Assembly (NCBI GenBank): GCA_945873105.1
Contig: CAMCBW010000004.1
Span: forward strand, 84,666 to 148,665
Reading direction: 5' to 3'
Origin: Tangfeifania diversioriginum
GTDB lineage: Bacteria; Bacteroidota; Bacteroidia; Bacteroidales; Prolixibacteraceae
Length of the DNA: 64,000 nucleotides
In this document: piece by piece, positions 9,018 to 17,686 of the stretch
Layout of the letters: each line of letters opens with the position of its first letter
Numbering within the stretch: position 1 is the stretch's first letter
The notes under the pieces: generated by a model
Databases searched by the model: none
The model's input: only the letters and a program-made list of their open reading frames with translations
What the model was told of the DNA's origin: nothing
Made by a program: the position numbers and the translations under genes

Positions 9018-10925
9018 ATGAGAACCATGAAATTAAAACTTATCATATTTGCAGCGATTTTTGGGTTTGCCACATGGTCATGCCGTGACCTGGTGTTGGA
9101 ACCCAAAGGAATTCTGGATGAGCCCGCACTATTCGGTACAAAAGATGGTGTCCAGAAGTATTTTATCCAGATTTATTTTAAACTTCCGATAGAAGATTTC
9201 ATTTATTACGCAACAGGTGCTGGTAATACCAGTGGTTATAGGCCGGGCAACAACAACTCCTGGGAGGCATATAAAAATAGCCTGGGAAATATGAGCGGTG
9301 AAACTTTTGGGTGGAATGTAGCGATGACTGGTGGTGGTTGGGGTTACTGGCCTTACGACCAAATCCGCAATGTGAACGTTTTCATTAATAATTTCCCCAA
9401 TTATAAGGACAAGTATGATGATGCTACCTATAACGCTTTGATGGGAGAAGCCCGTTTCCTCCGCGCTTTCCTCTACGAGGGGATGGCCAAACGTTACGGT
9501 GGTGTGCCGATTGTAAAGGAGGTGCAGGATCCGGTAAACGGTGACCCGGAGGAGTTGAAAGTACCACGAAATACAGAGTACGACACCTGGAAATTTATAT
9601 ATGATGACCTGCTATTTGCCATGACCAATATGCCGGCAACCAGTGTGGCCGGGCGCGCCAACAAATACGTGGCTGCCGCTTTAATGTCACGTTCCATGCT
9701 TTATGCAGGCAGGGTTGCCAAGTATACCCAATACCTGGGTCTTGGCACAGAAGCTGCAGTCCAGGGAGGTTTTGCAGGTATGGACCCTTCCAAGGCCAAT
9801 GAATTTTTCCAGTATGCCTACGATGCAGGTAAGGTTACCGAACAAGGACCCTATGCATTGTACACCAAGAATTATCCGGATAAAGCAACCAATTTTGCCA
9901 ACCTGTTTTTGGATAAATCCTCATCCGAGAACCTATTTACCAAAGGTTATGACGGGCAGGTTTTTGGCCATACGTATGATTGTCTGGCGAGCCCAAGCCC
10001 TGATTTCACCTCTTTTGGTCAGAATCAAATAGCTCCGGTACTGCAAATAATGCAGATGTATGACTTCCCGGCACTTACTGACGCACAAGGAAAACCCGTT
10101 CGCTTCACAAAGCGCAGCGACATAAAAAATGGGATGGAACCCCGTTTGCAGGGCACCTGTTTTTTTGATGGCGACGTGCTTCGTGGAGTTGCTTTCGATA
10201 TCCAAAGAGGAATCTACAAATCTTTTACCGGGCCGGCATCAGATGCGCAATTTGGCAGCAACGCGGCTCCTGTAAACGCTACCACAAACCGTATCTTGGG
10301 TATCAAGGGTGCTAAATACAATGGCGTTCTTATCACCGGTAATCATGGGATGTTCACATCGGGCGTTGAAAACAATGCAATGATGGGTGCTTTTATGCGT
10401 AAATATATTGATGTAAGCAAACCTAAATCCCTGGTAAGTGTGAACAAGATGAACCAGTCCTGGATTGTTTTCCGCCTGGGTGAAATCTATTTGAATACAG
10501 CGGAAGCAGCATACGAACTAAGCAAAAGGACAGAAGCGCTGGATTATGTCGAAAAAATCCGCGTACGCGCCGGTTGCAAGGTAGCACGCCCTGCCCTTGA
10601 TCAAACCATCAGCAACACCTACGGTTACCCAATCGAGGCAACCCTTCAGTTTATCCGCAATGAACGTCTGCGCGAACTTTACACGGAGAACCATTACTGG
10701 TGGGATCTCAAAACCTGGAGAATCGCTGACCAGGTGTTAAACCTGCGTTATGCCCATGCATTGACCTGCTATTATGTTTTCGCCGAAGGCAAGTATATTT
10801 ACCTTGACGAGGTGAACCGGGAAAATCGCAGCATTACCGCTCCAAAGAATGCAGCGTATGAAAAGATTCCACAGGGAGAAATTAACAAGAACACCAACTT
10901 GTTGCCTCAGAATCCGCTTTATTAA
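9018..10925 (+). CDS. susD: SusD-like surface glycan-binding lipoprotein
   Basis: 635 residues. It is the lid partner of SusC that captures the oligosaccharide at the cell surface. The frame extends upstream into susC, but ATG 9018 gives a proper lipoprotein signal peptide with lipobox ATWSC and lipidated Cys22. SusD/RagB features seen: an early GEARFLRAFLYEGMAKRYG helix (the TPR-like core), KYVAAALMSRSMLYAGR, and near the C-terminus FIRNERLRELYTENHYWWDLKTWR, which is diagnostic for the family. The start lies four bases after the susC stop, so the two are translated from one message. Residues that contact sugar cannot be assigned from sequence alone. Confidence 0.96.
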   Translation: MRTMKLKLIIFAAIFGFATWSCRDLVLEPKGILDEPALFGTKDGVQKYFIQIYFKLPIEDFIYYATGAGNTSGYRPGNNNSWEAYKNSLGNMSGETFGWNVAMTGGGWGYWPYDQIRNVNVFINNFPNYKDKYDDATYNALMGEARFLRAFLYEGMAKRYGGVPIVKEVQDPVNGDPEELKVPRNTEYDTWKFIYDDLLFAMTNMPATSVAGRANKYVAAALMSRSMLYAGRVAKYTQYLGLGTEAAVQGGFAGMDPSKANEFFQYAYDAGKVTEQGPYALYTKNYPDKATNFANLFLDKSSSENLFTKGYDGQVFGHTYDCLASPSPDFTSFGQNQIAPVLQIMQMYDFPALTDAQGKPVRFTKRSDIKNGMEPRLQGTCFFDGDVLRGVAFDIQRGIYKSFTGPASDAQFGSNAAPVNATTNRILGIKGAKYNGVLITGNHGMFTSGVENNAMMGAFMRKYIDVSKPKSLVSVNKMNQSWIVFRLGEIYLNTAEAAYELSKRTEALDYVEKIRVRAGCKVARPALDQTISNTYGYPIEATLQFIRNERLRELYTENHYWWDLKTWRIADQVLNLRYAHALTCYYVFAEGKYIYLDEVNRENRSITAPKNAAYEKIPQGEINKNTNLLPQNPLY

Positions 10926-10952
10926 TTTATTTACCACTGATACAAAATAAAT

Positions 10953-11049
10953 ATGAAACGAACATGTTGCTTCCCAACACCCAAGAGGATGATAATAATT
11001 TCATCAACATGGAGTTCCATACTACCTTTAAAAAACAAATTATTATAGT
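10953..11049 (+). repeat. Intergenic repeat element, copy A (upstream of DUF3823 gene)
   Basis: Fills most of the 124-base gap between susD and the DUF3823 gene. It is about 94% identical (five substitutions, one single-base indel) to copy B at 18696-18791, and both end directly at an ATG. It shares ATGAAA at the left, a CCAAC-rich centre, TTCCAT and CTTTAAAAAACAAATT with the more distant copies C-F. The internal stem is weak here. Confidence 0.8.
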
Positions 11050-11790
11050 ATGAAAAATATATTTTATTTAATGATTGGAGCCGCCCTGTTGCTGGCATCC
11101 TGCCAGAAAATCGACAACTGGGACGAACCAGGCTCACGGTTATATGGAAATGTAATCGATACCTACACAGGGGCAAATTTGCTGATGGACAACAACGACT
11201 GGCAAATTCGCATCATAGACAGGAACTGGGAGAAAATGAACAATTCTGTGTCACAGTATCAATCCCTTGCAGTTATGAAAGATGGTGTCTACAATAATTC
11301 AAAACTCTTTCCGTCAACCTATGACATGCTTCCATACGATGGACCATTTTGGCCTGTTGATACGGTTAAGGGAGTCGTACTGGAAAAAGAGACACGGCAA
11401 GATTTCAAGGTAACCCCGTATCTTCAAGTTAAGGATTTGACTGCAACACTGGTTGGCACAGGTTTGACCCTTACCTGCACGGTGAAGGCTCCTCTATTAA
11501 TGAACGGTACTGTGGCACTTCCGAATCTTTATGAAGTCAAGCCTTTCTTAAGCCTGACGACCTTTTGCGGAGCCTCAAATTATATTAACATTGCCGAGTA
11601 CAACAATTTGAGAAAACAGATCAACAAAACTTGGGCCGCAGAAGTAGGCACTGCCGATAGCAAGGTTTATACCATGGGTCCTCTTCCTGTCAAATCGGGG
11701 TATACCTATTATGTACGGGTAGGAGCCAATGTAAACGCCTTAAGTCGCAGGTACAACTATTCGCCGATTGTAAAGGTGGTCGTACCATAA
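11050..11790 (+). CDS. DUF3823-family lipoprotein (SusE/F position)
   Basis: 246 residues, lipoprotein signal with lipobox LLASC (Cys18). The start of the mature part (GSRLYGNVIDTYTGANLL) and the middle (LFPSTYDMLPYDGPFWPVDT) resemble DUF3823 proteins, beta-sandwich lipoproteins found next to SusC/SusD pairs that probably help bind glycan on the cell surface. It follows susD after a gap filled by repeat copy A, so it may be transcribed from susC or from a promoter in that repeat. No catalytic motif is visible. The binding role is inferred from position and family. Confidence 0.85.
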   Translation: MKNIFYLMIGAALLLASCQKIDNWDEPGSRLYGNVIDTYTGANLLMDNNDWQIRIIDRNWEKMNNSVSQYQSLAVMKDGVYNNSKLFPSTYDMLPYDGPFWPVDTVKGVVLEKETRQDFKVTPYLQVKDLTATLVGTGLTLTCTVKAPLLMNGTVALPNLYEVKPFLSLTTFCGASNYINIAEYNNLRKQINKTWAAEVGTADSKVYTMGPLPVKSGYTYYVRVGANVNALSRRYNYSPIVKVVVP

Positions 11791-11936
11791 TCAAGGCTGG
11801 TAGTAATTATTGAAAGTTTTATAAAATCTTTCCGAAACGCACTAACTCCTCAAAAAATGTTGTACCAGACTAAAGTTATGTTGAGTATAGTGAAAGAAGA
11901 AAGAAAATTAAACGATTCAATTTTGGCTACAGCGTT

Positions 11937-12077
11937 ATGAAAATATCCCGCTGATCTGTATGTTCAGCGGGATATTTATTGTCAAGATTATCATTTTTAT
12001 GCTGTTATTGCCTAAGTCGTTTGGCTCTGCCAATCTTCTATTCCGTTTAATCTTTGAGAAACAAATAAATAGCGAAT
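11937..12077 (+). terminator. Strong hairpin (14-bp perfect stem) and leader before the first GH99-like gene
   Basis: AAATATCCCGCTGA (11941-11954) and TCAGCGGGATATTT (11964-11977) are perfect reverse complements with a 9-base loop. A Rho-independent terminator of the susCD-DUF3823 transcript is the simplest reading, although the run of T after the stem is short. The element starts with ATGAAA, and its right part (about 12035-12065) resembles the right part of repeat copy E. It may therefore be another member (copy G) of the hairpin-repeat family. The stretch 11791-11936 shows nothing else. Confidence 0.65.
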
Positions 12078-13319
12078 ATGAATAGGTCATTTTCCTTTAT
12101 CCTCTTAATTAGCATCCTTTCCTTTTCTCTTTTCGGACAGAAGAAAGAAAAATCCAAATTAAGCTATCCTACCTACAAAGGGCTAGTTATGTGTGGATAC
12201 CAGGGCTGGCACAATACACCAACGGATGGTTCGGAACGTGGCTGGACTCACCAGGGTAAAAATGGTATGTTTAAGCCCGGAAGCTGTAATATTGATTTGT
12301 GGCCGGATGTTTCAGAATACAAAATCACCTATAAAACCGATTTTAAACTGGCCGACAGTACCTATGCCTATGTATACAGTTCGGCAGATGAGTCAACAAC
12401 CGACCTCCACTTTAGTTGGATGAAGAAATACGGAATAGATGGTGTTTTTATGCAGCGGTTTGTTGGCGAGATAAAAAGAGAAAAGGGGAAACTTCATTTC
12501 GACAAAGTACTCTCTCAAGCAATGAATGCTTCGAAAAAATATGAGAGGGCTATTGGCGTCATGTACGATCTGAGCGGAATGAGACCCGGTGATGAGCAGG
12601 TTCTCTTGAAGGATATGGACGAATTAACTGCCAAATATGATATTTTCTCATCAAAAGCATCTCCAACTTACCTTCATCACAATGGGAAACCACTTGTAAC
12701 AGTATGGGGAGTTGGATTCAATGACAGAAGAGCATATGGGCTTAAAGAAGCTGAAATAATTATTAATACCCTAAAATCAAAGGGTTTCAGCGTAATGTTG
12801 GGTGTTCCTACTTACTGGAGGGAATTTGGAAACGATACAGAGAAAGATCCTAAACTTCATGAACTTATAAAGAAATGTGATATTGTTATGCCATGGTTTG
12901 TAGGCAGATACAATGAAACATCGTTTGAGGCATTTAAATCTCTGGTTCCAAAAGACATTGAGTGGTGTAAGACCAATGCAGTTGATTATGCGCCATTGGT
13001 TTTCCCGGGATTTTCGTGGCGAAATATGAAAGGTCCGAATACAACCCAAATTCCCCGCAACAAAGGATCATTCCTCTGGAAACAGGTAGTAAATGCAGTT
13101 GAAGCAGGTGCTGAAATGCTCTATGTGGCAATGTTTGATGAAATTGATGAAGGGACAGCAATATATAAAGTAACCAATAATCCTCCGGTTGGAGCAAGCG
13201 CCTTTGTTACCTACGAAGGGTTACCATCTGATTTTTACCTGAAACTTGTTGGTGAGGCCGGGAAATGGATCCATGGGAAAAAGGGTTATGGTGTTGATTT
13301 GCCACTTAAAACAAAATGA
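12078..13319 (+). CDS. GH99-like endo-alpha-mannosidase/mannanase (paralog 1)
   Basis: 413 residues with a signal peptide ending near FSLFGQ. Similar proteins are often labelled xylosidase/arabinosidase or GH71/GH99-like. The core opens with YPTYKGLVMCGYQGWHN and contains HFSWMKKYGIDGVFMQRF and a late FDEIDEGTA. That last motif aligns with the EWxEG segment of GH99 enzymes, so Glu355 and Glu358 are the likely catalytic pair. GH99 enzymes cleave alpha-mannosidic linkages internally with retention, through an unusual epoxide mechanism. It probably shortens the mannan backbone or trims its branches in the periplasm. It shares the fold signature with three paralogs in this window. The next gene's leader (repeat copy C) begins within its stop codon. 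Confidence 0.85.
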   Translation: MNRSFSFILLISILSFSLFGQKKEKSKLSYPTYKGLVMCGYQGWHNTPTDGSERGWTHQGKNGMFKPGSCNIDLWPDVSEYKITYKTDFKLADSTYAYVYSSADESTTDLHFSWMKKYGIDGVFMQRFVGEIKREKGKLHFDKVLSQAMNASKKYERAIGVMYDLSGMRPGDEQVLLKDMDELTAKYDIFSSKASPTYLHHNGKPLVTVWGVGFNDRRAYGLKEAEIIINTLKSKGFSVMLGVPTYWREFGNDTEKDPKLHELIKKCDIVMPWFVGRYNETSFEAFKSLVPKDIEWCKTNAVDYAPLVFPGFSWRNMKGPNTTQIPRNKGSFLWKQVVNAVEAGAEMLYVAMFDEIDEGTAIYKVTNNPPVGASAFVTYEGLPSDFYLKLVGEAGKWIHGKKGYGVDLPLKTK

Positions 13320-13397
13320 AATACCCACGAGAAAATTTTCACCCCAACCGAAAATGAATATCTGGGTATTCCATCAGACCATTAAAAAATACAATTA
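13316..13397 (+). repeat. Intergenic hairpin repeat, copy C
   Basis: Begins at ATGAAA, overlapping the stop codon of the GH99-like gene. The arms AATACCCA (13320-13327) and TGGGTATT (13363-13370) are perfectly complementary. It is very similar to copy D at 46412, including CACGAGAAAATT, CCAACCGAAAATGAATA and TTCCATCAGACC. It is followed by ATGAAATAAG, which looks like the start of a truncated second unit. It lies before the sulfatase at 13447. Confidence 0.8.
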
Positions 13398-13446
13398 TAT
13401 TGATGAAATAAGTTTCAAAAAACATTCAAAATAAACTGACAATAAA

Positions 13447-14865
13447 ATGAACCCATATCAAATCCTGATCACTGCAGGAATCTTTTCCTCCGTTATTTGC
13501 CTTCCTTTATTTACCGAAGGAAAGTCAAAAATCGGCATCAAGCCCAATGTGGTGATCATCTTGACGGATGACATGGGGTACGGTGATATCTCCTGCTACA
13601 ATAAAAACCAGGTAAAAACCCCCAACATCGACCGCCTGGCCGCTGAAGGGGTTCGTTTCACCGATTTCTATGTGCCAACACCCTATTGTGCCCCTTCGAG
13701 GGCCACTCTGCTGACAGGCCGTTTCCCGCTTCGGCACGGCATGGTGCAAAATCCGGCCCCAGATGCCGGCATCAACAATCTTGGGATCAATGCCTCCGAA
13801 GTGACACTGGGTGAATTGTTTCAACAAGCCGGCTATCACACCAAGGGAATCGGCAAATGGCACCTGGGCCACAAACCGGAATATTTTCCGGTCAAGCATG
13901 GCTTCGACGAATACTACGGCATCCTCTATTCCAACGACATGCGGCCGGTACAGTTGATCGAAAACATGGATACGGTGGAATATCCCATAGATCAGCGGTT
14001 GCTGACGAAAAAGTATACAGCCAGGGCGCTTGATTTCATCGATCGAAACCGGAAATCTCCATTTTTTCTCTACCTGGCCCATGCTATGCCACACAAACCC
14101 CTCGCTGCCTCGGCCGATTTCTATGCGAAAGGAGATCACCAGGAACTCTACAACAGCGTAATTCGCGAATTGGACTGGTCGACGGGAGAGGTAATTTCCA
14201 AACTTAACAAACTGGGGATCCTTGAAAATACCATTGTCATCTTCATGTCGGACAATGGACCTTGGTATGGAGGTAGTACCGGCGGATTGAAAGGAATGAA
14301 AGCGAATAACTGGGAAGGTGGGGTTAGGGTTCCCTTCATCATCCGGTATCCGAAACAGTTTCCGCAAGGCAAAACGGTTTCAATACCCTGCTGGTCACCC
14401 GATATCCTTCCTACCATTGTGAAATTGACAGACATCGAAACGAATCCGTCCATAAAAATTGATGGGCAGGATATTTCTGGCATAATCAAAGGAGAATCAA
14501 CCACCCATTCACCCATTTTTACCATGAAGGATACGGTGATAAGAACCATCCGCGATGGAAAATGGAAACTGTTCCTGACCAAACCCGATTATTACAAAGA
14601 AACTGACCTGAAAAACTGGACCGACAAGCGGGCCCCGGATGGTACCACCATTTTAGCCCCTGTGGAACAGGCAACTCCGGCCGACTATCCCGGGATTAAA
14701 CCCACCAGGATAGAGGGAGAGCTGCTTTTGTTTGACCTTGAAAAGGATCCTACTGAAACGACCGACTTGTCGCGGGAATATCCAGTGATCAAGCAGGAGT
14801 TGCTGAGGAAACACCAGGAATTCCTTCATTCAATTCAAAAACCAAATTCAAAATCTATCCAATGA
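13447..14865 (+). CDS. Secreted S1-family sulfatase
   Basis: 472 residues with a signal peptide (about 1-24). Formylglycine-dependent sulfate ester hydrolase: metal ligands in LTDDMGYGD (Asp41-Asp42), modification motif CAPSR with Cys81, then ATLLTG, and GKWHLGHKPEYFPVKHGFDEYYG as expected in arylsulfatases. The DNGPWYGGSTGGLKGMK segment with a later WEGGVRVP is typical of the arylsulfatase A/GALNS-like branch. The last bases overlap the next gene by four (ATGA), implying translational coupling of this sulfatase to a GH99-like enzyme. Their substrates are therefore probably the same sulfated mannan fragment; this last point is inference. Confidence 0.93.
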   Translation: MNPYQILITAGIFSSVICLPLFTEGKSKIGIKPNVVIILTDDMGYGDISCYNKNQVKTPNIDRLAAEGVRFTDFYVPTPYCAPSRATLLTGRFPLRHGMVQNPAPDAGINNLGINASEVTLGELFQQAGYHTKGIGKWHLGHKPEYFPVKHGFDEYYGILYSNDMRPVQLIENMDTVEYPIDQRLLTKKYTARALDFIDRNRKSPFFLYLAHAMPHKPLAASADFYAKGDHQELYNSVIRELDWSTGEVISKLNKLGILENTIVIFMSDNGPWYGGSTGGLKGMKANNWEGGVRVPFIIRYPKQFPQGKTVSIPCWSPDILPTIVKLTDIETNPSIKIDGQDISGIIKGESTTHSPIFTMKDTVIRTIRDGKWKLFLTKPDYYKETDLKNWTDKRAPDGTTILAPVEQATPADYPGIKPTRIEGELLLFDLEKDPTETTDLSREYPVIKQELLRKHQEFLHSIQKPNSKSIQ

Positions 14866-16139
14866 ACCAGTTAAAATTCATCTTGCTGATTTTAGTGCTG
14901 CCACTCTGCAATACGCTTTTAGCCGGCAACAAACACAGCAAAACCACGATGTTCCCTGCCTACAAAGGGCTGGTCATGGCAGGTTACCAGGGATGGTTCC
15001 GATCCCCCAAAGAAGGGGTAATCTATCCTGATGAAAACAAGATTCGTATAGATATGTGGCCGGATCTATCCGAGTATGAAAAAACTTACCCTACCGGCCT
15101 TAAGCTGGCAGATGGCTCAACTGCCCGTTTCTTCAGTTCAGACGACAAAAGTACCATCGATCTTCATTTCAAGTGGATGAAACAGTACGGGGTGGATGGT
15201 GTTTTCATGCAACGGTTTTTCAATGCTGCCAAACCCCAGGCACGGCACAGCGGAGGGACCAATGTGCTTCGGAATGCCCTGCAGGCAGCCTCCAAACAGG
15301 AACGGGCCATTGGGGTAATGTACGACCTCTCAGGCCTGAAAGCCACCGGAGAGGATTGTTCAGTTTTAATGGATGACTGGAAATACCTGGTAGATTCCTT
15401 GCATGTCACCAACCAGACCGGGAAACAAACCTACGTATTTCACAACGGCAAACCCCTCGTCACCATCTGGGGCATCGGCTTTCCCGACAGGCCCTACAAT
15501 ATTCGCAACATCGGACTTGCCCGGTTGATCGATTTCCTGCAGAACGATCCGGAATACGGCGGTTGTTCTGTGATGCTGGGTGTTCCCACCTTCTGGCGCG
15601 ACCTGAATGCCGACTGCAATCCTGATCCTTACCTGCACGAACTGATCATCCAGGCCGACCTGGTGTTGCCCTGGATGGTACAGCGCTTTTCACCACTCCT
15701 GCACAACGACATGGACCGTTACCGGGATGTGATACTTGCTGATATCCAATGGTGCAAGGAGAATGGTATTGCTTATGTCCCTTGCGTCTGTCCGGGATTT
15801 AGCTGGCACAACCTGAGCCGTTTATCTTTCCCTGATGACGTAAAACCCGTTGGCTCAATTCCCCGGCAGGGAGGCCGGTTCTACTGGCAACAGATTTACA
15901 CAGCCATCAATGCCGGAGCCGAAATGCTTTATGTAGCCATGTTCGATGAAGTGAACGAAGGTACAGCCATCTTCAAATGCAGTGATAATCCGCCGGTTAG
16001 CGAGATAGCAAAGTTTGTCAATATGGACGGAAAGCCATCAGATCATTACCTGTGGCTGACCGGTTTGGGAGCGAAAATGTTGCGAAAAGAGATCCCGCTC
16101 AGTTTTCAAATGCCGGACCGGGGAAGCACAAATAAGTGA
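14862..16139 (+). CDS. GH99-like endo-alpha-mannosidase/mannanase (paralog 2)
   Basis: 425 residues with an N-terminal signal (ending near NTLLAG). Family pattern: FPAYKGLVMAGYQGWFRSP, HFKWMKQYGVDGVFMQRF, PWMVQRFSP and FDEVNEGTAIF. The conserved pair is Glu363 and Glu366, equivalent to the catalytic residues of GH99. The Asp between them in the paralogs is Asn here (FDEVNEG), a small difference that may affect specificity. Its ATG overlaps the sulfatase stop codon by four bases. Expected role: internal cleavage of alpha-mannan oligosaccharides in the periplasm. Activity is inferred from family and from the three GH92 neighbours; a different alpha-glycan cannot be excluded. Confidence 0.84.
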   Translation: MNQLKFILLILVLPLCNTLLAGNKHSKTTMFPAYKGLVMAGYQGWFRSPKEGVIYPDENKIRIDMWPDLSEYEKTYPTGLKLADGSTARFFSSDDKSTIDLHFKWMKQYGVDGVFMQRFFNAAKPQARHSGGTNVLRNALQAASKQERAIGVMYDLSGLKATGEDCSVLMDDWKYLVDSLHVTNQTGKQTYVFHNGKPLVTIWGIGFPDRPYNIRNIGLARLIDFLQNDPEYGGCSVMLGVPTFWRDLNADCNPDPYLHELIIQADLVLPWMVQRFSPLLHNDMDRYRDVILADIQWCKENGIAYVPCVCPGFSWHNLSRLSFPDDVKPVGSIPRQGGRFYWQQIYTAINAGAEMLYVAMFDEVNEGTAIFKCSDNPPVSEIAKFVNMDGKPSDHYLWLTGLGAKMLRKEIPLSFQMPDRGSTNK

Positions 16140-16161
16140 CAACAATAAAGGGAAAGCACAA

Positions 16162-16222
16162 CTGAAACCCTCATGCACTATAGTTCACAAAATAGCATGT
16201 AAATTGGTCTGAGGGTTCCATA
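16162..16222 (+). repeat. Intergenic hairpin repeat, copy F (divergent)
   Basis: AACCCTCA (16166-16173) and TGAGGGTT (16210-16217) are exact reverse complements with a 36-base loop. They are framed by TGAAA on the left and TTCCATAC on the right, as in the other copies, although the stem sequence differs. The element lies in the 150-base gap before the sulfatase at 16290. The rest of that gap is AT-rich without other structure. Confidence 0.6.
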
Positions 16223-16289
16223 CGTACGTTCTGATGATCAACAAATTAATACTGTTATTTACGTGTGAAACAGCTAAAAATAATTGAAC

Positions 16290-17666
16290 ATGAAAAATTC
16301 CATCTTATTCATGGCAGCGATGGCCAGCTCTTTCATTGGCCATTCTGCCCAGAGTACAAAGATAGAAGGATCGAAATCAGACAAAAATGTGCTTTTCATT
16401 GTGGTGGATGATCTGACCACCACATTGGGTTGTTACGGCCATCCGGTAGTTAAAACGCCCCACATCGACCGGTTGGCCAACATGGGTATCCGCTACAACC
16501 ATGCCTATTGCAATTATGCTGTCTGCGGGCCAAGCAGATCCTCTTTCCTGACAGGATTGAGGCCCGAGACAACCACTATTCTCGATAACAAAACACCCTT
16601 ACAGTCGATACTGGGAGACCGGGTCACCTTACCCTATTTGTTTAAGCAAAATGGTTTTCACACCATGAGCCTGGGCAAAGTGTTTCATGGCACCAAAGAG
16701 CACAATGACCCAAAGGCCTGGGACGAAATTTACGGTTTCGGGCCAACAGAAATCGGTAAAACCGGTGAAAAACGCAACATGACCGGTGGAGTATTAAAAT
16801 GGTGTGAATGGATGGCAGCAGAAGGAGACGATGAGGACCAGGCCGACGGACAAATAGCCCTTAAAGCAGTTGAATTTATCGCAGCAAAAAAAGACAAGCC
16901 ATTTTTCCTTGCTGTTGGATTTCACAAGCCTCACGACCCATTTTTTGCCCCGAAAAAATATTTCGATATGTATCCGCCCGAAAGATGTAATCCTCCTGTA
17001 TTACCACAAGGCTGGAAACCTCCCTATAAGCATACTTTGCCAAATGAAACTGCTGTTTTTGACCGCTTTACGGATCAGGACAAGCGTGAATTCCTCCGGT
17101 CGTATTATGCCTGCACCAGCTTTATGGATGCACAGGTGGGCAAACTACTGCAGGTACTGGAAGAAACCAATCAATTGGATAATACTTTGATCGTACTTTT
17201 TGGTGATCATGGGTATCATTTGGGAGAACACAACTGGTGGAATAAAGTGACAATTTTTGAAAAAGGGACAAGGGCCCCATTTATCATGGCCGGACAATCA
17301 GTCGGCAAAAAAGGAGTTGAATCAAATGCCATGTTCGAATATATTGATATTTATCCCACGCTGGCGGAACTTTTCAGACTCAAAAATACCCCTGAATACA
17401 TTGAAGGCAAGAGTTTTGCCAATGTGGTGAAGGATCCGTCAAAACCTTTCCGGAGTTCAGTTCAGGCGGTTGTCACCCGCGGTGATATGCTTGGCCGGAT
17501 GGTTAAAAATGAGAACTGGAGATACATTGAATGGGACAAGGGACAAAAAGGCATTGAATTGTACGATCAAATAAATGATCCGGTCGAATATAACAACCTT
17601 GCCAATAAACCGGAACATGCCAAGACAATTAAAAGAATGAAGAAACTCATGTATGCGGGAAATTAA
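16290..17666 (+). CDS. Secreted sulfatase, iduronate-2-sulfatase-like branch
   Basis: 458 residues. ATG 16290 is preferred over the upstream in-frame TTG because it gives a compact signal peptide (ending GHSAQ). The metal site is VVDDLTTTLGCYG (Asp40-Asp41), and the modification motif is CGPSR with Cys79, followed by SSFLTGLRPETT. The FHKPHDPFFAPKKYFDMY and FGDHGYHLGEHNWWNK segments are typical of iduronate-2-sulfatase-like S1 enzymes. Together with the GH115-like enzyme this branch may point to sulfate on or near a uronic acid, but S1 branches are not reliable for regiospecificity. It follows repeat copy F and precedes an EEP-family phosphatase gene by 20 bases. Confidence 0.92.
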   Translation: MKNSILFMAAMASSFIGHSAQSTKIEGSKSDKNVLFIVVDDLTTTLGCYGHPVVKTPHIDRLANMGIRYNHAYCNYAVCGPSRSSFLTGLRPETTTILDNKTPLQSILGDRVTLPYLFKQNGFHTMSLGKVFHGTKEHNDPKAWDEIYGFGPTEIGKTGEKRNMTGGVLKWCEWMAAEGDDEDQADGQIALKAVEFIAAKKDKPFFLAVGFHKPHDPFFAPKKYFDMYPPERCNPPVLPQGWKPPYKHTLPNETAVFDRFTDQDKREFLRSYYACTSFMDAQVGKLLQVLEETNQLDNTLIVLFGDHGYHLGEHNWWNKVTIFEKGTRAPFIMAGQSVGKKGVESNAMFEYIDIYPTLAELFRLKNTPEYIEGKSFANVVKDPSKPFRSSVQAVVTRGDMLGRMVKNENWRYIEWDKGQKGIELYDQINDPVEYNNLANKPEHAKTIKRMKKLMYAGN

Positions 17667-17686
17667 TTTTGAAAACTGAATAAAAT

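Noticed and set aside
13316..13357. 13-codon frame MKYPRENFHPNRK in repeat copy C (and similar in copy D at 46412) as a leader peptide
   Set aside because: Copies B and E have a stop after four or five codons, so the peptide is not conserved while the hairpin is.
13525..14367. 280-aa minus-strand frame
   Set aside because: Antisense to the sulfatase motifs at 13447-14865. Its length is explained by codon bias, and no domain was recognised.
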